NCBI GenBank assembly: GCA_949825065.1
Contig: OX463856.1
Span: 18,472,632-18,536,631 of the forward strand
Direction of reading: 5' to 3'
DNA from: Odontocerum albicorne
Lineage: Eukaryota > Arthropoda > Insecta > Trichoptera > Odontoceridae
DNA length: 64,000 nt
Positions 59,298 to 64,000 of the stretch are shown here, one piece after another; within the stretch, counting starts at the first letter, position 1, and every line of letters starts with the position of its first letter. The position numbers and the translations under genes are program-made. The notes beneath the pieces are model-generated. The model saw only the letters and a list, made by a program, of their open reading frames with translations. It had not been told where the DNA came from and did no database searches.

Positions 59298-59370
59298 ATG
59301 GTGGGCTCAATGCCACGTGGTGACCTTTTCCAACTTACCAGATAAAAATGAGTAACATGATCTAAGCAAA
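59298..59370 (-). mobile_element. SINE-A tail fragment
   Basis: GGTGGGCTCAATGCCACGTG and CCAACTTACCAGATAAAAAT. Confidence 0.6.
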
Positions 59371-59374
59371 AAAT

Positions 59375-59840
59375 ATTCAATTCATTATTTATTTACATAA
59401 AATTCATGAACAATATATATAATCACAATTAAAGTTAGATCTTCAATTCAAGGAAAAAGGAAGTGATGGTGGAGAGAAAAGGAAAATCGGGGATGAAATA
59501 CGTTACATTACTGACTTGATATTAAGAGTTTTTTAAATCACTTTTTTAAAACATGCCTATGATGGAGCGAGTACAACGTTAGTCAGTAACTGGTTCCAGA
59601 GTCTCACTGTATGGACAACTAAGAACGATGTTGAAAATGAAGGATGGTGAACTCGGAAAGTCAATAAACAATATCTGCTTGAGCATAGCACAATTCCATG
59701 GTTGAATGTTCTCGACGAGATGAGAGGGACGGGGGGAGAGTTAAGGATATTAAAAAATAGTTACAATATGTGAATTTTGCCTTTAACAAACATTCAACTA
59801 AATAATCTTTTTCTGATAGGGTATATGTTTATGACTTAGC
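59375..59840 (-). mobile_element. LINE-W 3' end
   Basis: Colinear with 9200-9700. It has GGTTCCAGAGTCTCACTGTA, where the minus strand encodes the RLWNQ motif, then GTCAATAAACAATATCTGCT and the GACGAGATGAGAGGGACGGG region. Confidence 0.75.
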
Positions 59841-59899
59841 GATGTTTTGAATAAAAAATATTTTGATACCTCATTAATTTTTATTTCGCAATCGCCGTA

Positions 59900-60125
59900 C
59901 AATAGGTGAGTAATGAAATACCAGAGCAAGTTGAGGAACTTTGCTATCTGGGAAGCATGTTTGGGAAAATACGTAGAAGTTACCTGTCATGTTCTCTTCC
60001 ACTGTATCACGGCTTGTCCCTTTTAAACAAAGCTGCGTGTATTGACATCTGCAACATTTCCAATAATGTTTTTAAAGAAAGCATTATGAGCTTTCTTAAT
60101 AATGGAAGTTAGTTGTGTAGCCGAA
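59900..60125 (+). mobile_element. LINE-R scrap plus LINE C-terminal scrap
   Basis: MSNEIPEQVEELCYLGSMF (compare EQVxEFxYLGSMF) at 59906-59965, then an unrelated NVFKESIMSFLNNGS block like that at 4835. A further LINE-like piece, MMYESGTCILRDEL (compare MMYGCETWTLR), is at 60435-60480. Confidence 0.5.
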
Positions 60126-61204
60126 GTAATACTCTTTGTTTACAAATTTTTATATTTTTGCTGTTCTATGTCATGTCTGTTAAAGCTTAATATGTAAAAA
60201 ATTATCTATTTGCTGTTTATAATTTATCTTAAGCTTTGTATGCAATCGAGTTTAACCAGTGTATGTAAGCTTCGTGAAAATAAATCTTTTCCATAAATGG
60301 CTAAATAGAAAAATATGTTCAAAGGCATATTGCAGCACAAAAAAAGTCAACAGTGCACTTTGAACTATATTTAGTAATTAAATTATTTAAAAATCTTTAT
60401 TAATTATAGTATACAGTGATGTGGTAGTTGTCGCTATGATGTATGAAAGTGGAACCTGCATATTAAGGGATGAACTTTAAACTGTCCTTTAAGTTTAAAT
60501 AATAAAAACCAAATATTGCGTAAAACTCAATGAGGGATCGGAAATGAGGGTAGCCATATGCAATTTGATTCCTAGATTTGAAAAACCGTATAACGAACAG
60601 CAAACTCACTCACCCTAACACTCACACTCAACTAATTGATATTTTGTATGTTAGAGTGCCTTGAAAAAATCTATACAGATTAAAGGTATTGTAAAACGAA
60701 AAAGTTGCAAAACCACTGTTTTTTAAGCCTATGCATTATTTTTGTGGGATGCGAAACAATCAATACATTGTTGAATGGCATTACATTCCGAATCTGTTTG
60801 AGGCTTGCACAATTAGTTAGCGAATGGAGTGTCTAAAAGAAAATATCATTGAGACGATGTGGCTTCTGAGTATCGCGATGTCTCTATGCTAATCCTATGC
60901 GAGGCATTTGAGAGGCCACTCCTTGCTATTCAGGCATACTTTCGTCAGCCTGTCACTTTCTATGGAAACCCAACAGTTGATTGACGTACGTATATTTTGA
61001 ATGAGATCTCTGCAATGACAACAAATACTTTTTTTCCTAAGTAATGATTTGAATACAGAGCCGTAAGAATTTTCAAGATTATTTTGTATTTGGATAATCA
61101 TTCATTATCAATAAATTACAGGTGACAAGACATGTTTCAACATTTCTTACAGTTTATTATGTAATTTTCACAATAAAACTAATAAAAATGTCATTGGGCA
61201 GCAA
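60126..61204. other. AT-rich sequence with one doubtful frame
   Basis: A minus-strand frame at 60895-61101 includes NSYGSVFKSLLRKKSICCHC. An internal acceptor-like TATTTGTTGTCATTGCAG is at about 61014-61031. It is not recognised and is left uncalled. Confidence 0.3.
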
Positions 61205-61725
61205 AACATATATGTACACTTGAACCGGACAGTATGAAAAACTCCGAAGATGAAATTCTGTAGTAGTATTCTAGTATCACATTTGATGCATGGAAGTGAA
61301 AAGTTGACGTGGAAAAATATTGAAGAGTCGAATAAATTATGTAGAGATGCACACACTAAGAATAATACATGGGGGGAAAATGTATGGTACTTTACGGAAT
61401 CAATTGATTAAGATTGAGGGTGAACTTAAGGTTGAGAGTCAGATGAAGACAAGCACTCTGAGATGGTTTGGGCATGTAAAATGAAGGAATGAAGAAATAG
61501 TATCAAAACCAATATTTAGTGTAAATATGAGCAGACGGTATGGTAGAGGAAGACCAAGTAATGTATGTTTGAATCAAGGGAATAATATCTTGAAAGAATA
61601 AAAATTATAAGAATGTGTATGGATGGAGAAGAGGCGAAGGATGTGTTCTAGGATACGAAAGTCTAGCGTTCTATCATATCTGCCTAGCCCAGTAGGGAAA
61701 TGCTGTGATGGTATGTATGTGTGTA
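61205..61725 (+). mobile_element. LINE-V 3' end
   Basis: Plus-strand pieces in order are EVKSxRG-like text, RWFGHV, RYGRGRPS, then MEKRRRMCSRIRKSSVLSYL and the CAGTAGGGAAATGCTGTGAT signature. It is close to full length for this 3' piece but has frameshifts. Confidence 0.75.
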
Positions 61726-61844
61726 CAATAACATTGGACATTAGGAAAACCACCAGATACGATACAATCAATCAACTCAATAATCAATATATAAATGACG
61801 ATAAGAAATATATTTGTCTATACTTTCATCAAAAAGTATAACGA

Positions 61845-61895
61845 CCTCCATGGTCTAGTTGGTAACACGCTTGACTTTCACCGAAAGGTTTTTTC
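61845..61895 (+). mobile_element. SINE-A head
   Basis: CGACCTCCATGGTCTAGTTG, then GTAACACGCTTGACTTTCAC. It is cut off before the B box. Confidence 0.6.
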
Positions 61896-61951
61896 CGAAT
61901 GTACCAAAAAAATAATTTGAATAAATTAGTCCTAGTTTGTGTTGCTTTTTG

Positions 61952-62247
61952 AAGTAATTGACATTTTAGCTTTAGTTTGTAAAAGATACTTTAGTGTTAC
62001 TTATCTTTTCAAGTAATTGATATTTTAGCTTTAGTTTGTAAAAGATACTTTAGTGTTACTTATCTTTTCAAGTAATTAATATTTTAGCTTTAGTTTGTAA
62101 AAGATACTTTAGTGTTACTTATCTTTTCAAGTAATTGATATTTTAGCTTTAGTTTGTAAAATATACTTTAGTGTTACTTATCTTTTCAAGTAATTGATAT
62201 TTTAGCTTTAGTTTGTAAAAGATACTTTAGTGTTACTTATCTTTTCA
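61952..62247. repeat. 59-bp tandem array, five units
   Basis: AAGTAATTGATATTTTAGC starts at 61952, 62011, 62070, 62129 and 62188, an exact 59-bp period. Units are almost identical (single-base differences), suggesting recent expansion. Confidence 0.95.
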
Positions 62248-62500
62248 AAATATAAATAAAACCTTCTTAACTAACTAGGATTAAAATAATAGAAAATGTT
62301 CTAAAAAAACTTGGGTTAATTATTTCGATAAATGGGGTCAAATCTTTTGAACAATAATAATAGAGGCAACGAATATTATTAATGTTTTTCAGACGTATTC
62401 ACCAAGTTTACTCATGACAGTGCCTTGCAACGAACGACACACAAATGAATCCATCCTTAATGGAATGAGCATTCATGAAAAATTCTCTTTCGTCTGTCAG

Positions 62501-62664
62501 AGACCGATTTCTCGTGTCTACACAGTCTGAAGATGACCAAAGAGTATTGCAAAACCGACCCTACTCGGCAGTATGTTTGGATAGAGAAACCAGAAGACGG
62601 GGTAATCTGTTTGTACATACACAAATTACTAACAGAGTACCCACTTTTGATTGACAAACATTAA
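62501..62664 (+). CDS. Possible terminal exon, unidentified
   Basis: A strong acceptor (TTCTCTTTCGTCTGTCAG) ends at 62500. The plus-strand frame reads TDFSCLHSLKMTKEYCKTDP, then TRQYVWIEKPEDGVICLYIH and KLLTEYPLLIDKH, before TAA. It is about 43% G+C. No polyadenylation signal is obvious nearby, and the peptide is not recognised. It is one of the two best exon candidates in the window. Confidence 0.35.
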
Positions 62665-62724
62665 ATTTGTTTAATGTACCTGAAAATTATTTACATGATC
62701 GTGACTTAAGATTTTTTTCGGCGC

Positions 62725-63210
62725 CAAAAGTCAGCGTCTGTGGTTTAACGGTTTAAATTCACGCTAAGCAAGCGGGCGCCCCAGGTTCGATTTCAGGTAG
62801 ATTCACTGACGGGTTTTTCTCATAGATCATATTTTACATATGCATTAATGTTTTTTGTAATTTATATGGCGTTCATCATCTTATAGCGCTATTAAGCAAC
62901 ATAAAAATTTGCGTTATATAAAACTCTGCCTAATTAAAGGCAGCAGTATATTAAACCTGCCAGTCATCTAAGAAGTGAAATCTCCTGTCCAAACCCTGTG
63001 CTTGTTAAAGTGCAACAGCTTGTACGAAATACCTAATACACGCACAAGCGTCTTCCGCAGATAACATGATTAACAGACATATTCGATCACGAGAGATCCA
63101 TTGCAAGATCGAATGGCTTTGTTAAATGATTTTTCCGATATGATGTCTTCCATATCCCAGTGGATTAATTAAGAATTGAATTCATTAATTAATTAAGAAT
63201 TGAATACATT
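62725..63210 (+). mobile_element. SINE-B, longest copy
   Basis: The head is CTGTGGTTTAACGGTTTAAA, with AAGCAAGCGGGCGCCCCAGG and GTTCGATTTCAGGTAGATTC. The body includes GCGCTATTAAGCAAC and TGCAACAGCTTGTACG, and the end is CAGTGGATTAATTAAGAATT. A 28-bp duplication near the end repeats TTAATTAAGAATTGAA. Confidence 0.75.
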
Positions 63211-64000
63211 GTATGTAACGTTTAACTTAACAACTTTAAAAGGACATATGAGTGATCATTGTTCATGTTTTTATTATTTATAGAATTTTACCTTTTTTTC
63301 TTGTATCATTCATTTCGTTGAATTCATTTTGTAGTTGGGTTAAATATGTATAAAATATAAAATGAAATCAAAATCAATAAGGTAGAACGTCAAGGTAAAG
63401 GACATTGCTTGCTCAAACGTTACACTAGTGTCCAGTAGCGTAAGGGATAAAGAGTCATGAATTTTTTTTATCAAAACCATAAATTTCAACTGCCACATAT
63501 ATAAATTATGCAATGGACTAAGAACAACAAATACAAGTACATTTATTTTGATATCATCTTGATTAAGCAAAATAACATAATGAGTGTCTCTCTGAAGATA
63601 TCAACCAAAGGTTAAGTGACCATTATTGGACAATCTTATATTACAGTTATGATAAATGAGAAAAGATCTTCAAAAGTGATTGGTATTATGTGTAAATGCT
63701 TTAAGGGCTCACATAAATCATTCCATAATATTGTGAAATGTATTTTTAACAATACTTAAAGATATGAAACTCTTATACAATTCCATAGAGTTGTTTTTAT
63801 GTTGTCTAAATTGTTTTCGTACTATTTTAAGTGGTTTTATAAGAAGGTTGGGATATTTGTGCTAGCAATACGAAATACTTGGGACGCTTAGAATAAATGA
63901 ACGGAGAAATTGCCTCAAAGAGATTGTAAAATGGCACACAATTACAATGTTCTCCACGTAGAAATAAGAGGCTCGTAAATATGTTTTTCTAAACAAATGT
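63211..64000. other. AT-rich sequence to window end
   Basis: No feature supported. Confidence 0.5.

Noticed and set aside
62526..62560. CTGAAGATGACCAAAGAG as a second hammerhead-like PLE tail
   Set aside because: No GAAAC or GTC follows in the right places, and the words lie inside a candidate exon frame.

Overview
The window looks like animal nuclear DNA, most likely from an arthropod and probably an insect. It is about two-thirds A+T, gene density is near zero, and long stretches are unique AT-rich sequence. Almost everything recognisable is a decayed mobile element: Penelope-like elements (PLEs) with a GIY-YIG endonuclease, several non-LTR retrotransposon (LINE) lineages, tRNA-derived SINEs, and mariner, piggyBac and Tigger/pogo remnants. 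The species cannot be named from this sequence, and no host gene is identified with confidence.

Family names used here are local labels. SINE-A has a tRNA-like head (A box near TGGTCTAGTTGG, B box near GGTTCGATTCC) and a tail ending in CTGGTTGGTTGGAAGA...; about 20 copies or pieces are present. SINE-B has a second tRNA-like head (TGGTTTAACGG / GGTTCGATTTC) and a body of 350-450 bp. SINE-C has a tRNA-Ser-like head. LINE-V is a LINE 3' end whose protein finishes with a VEEAKDVCRDR-like motif; about 12 copies. LINE-W is a CR1/Jockey-like LINE with an RLWN C-terminal motif. LINE-R stands for RTE-like fragments. Repeat-G has a GC-rich core and a (TTTA)n tail. Repeat-X and Repeat-K are shorter dispersed repeats.

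Layout: 0-9 kb holds a LINE-R end, a 31-bp minisatellite, palindromes, Repeat-G, a 45-bp minisatellite, a piggyBac remnant and a MITE-like foldback. 9-17 kb holds LINE-W, SINE-B, SINE-C, LINE-V, a 200-bp tandem duplication and a LINE with a zinc-finger end. 17-21 kb has two PLE copies. 21-28 kb is SINE-A, LINE fragments and a mariner remnant. 28-36 kb has an 84-bp tandem array, two PLEs, LINEs and Repeat-G. 36-43 kb is sparse and ends in a (AT)n tract of about 520 bp. 44-49 kb has Repeat-G, nested SINEs, an RTE-like reverse transcriptase and two miniature PLEs. 49-64 kb has LINE-V copies, a CR1-like reverse transcriptase piece, a perfect 28-bp hairpin, a Tigger-like element, a 59-bp array and SINE-B.

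The most coherent system is the PLE family. Six copies share one 5' end and have target-site duplications of 11-14 bp. Five of the six carry the same leader joined to an inverted 3' tail, and the tail holds a hammerhead-like motif. This looks like a short non-autonomous PLE that spreads with a fixed architecture. A second relationship is that the SINE-A tail resembles the LINE-W 3' end, which suggests that LINE-W supplied the SINE's retrotransposition machinery. A few short reading frames with better base composition and splice-like borders could be exons of unidentified host genes. All of these are low confidence.
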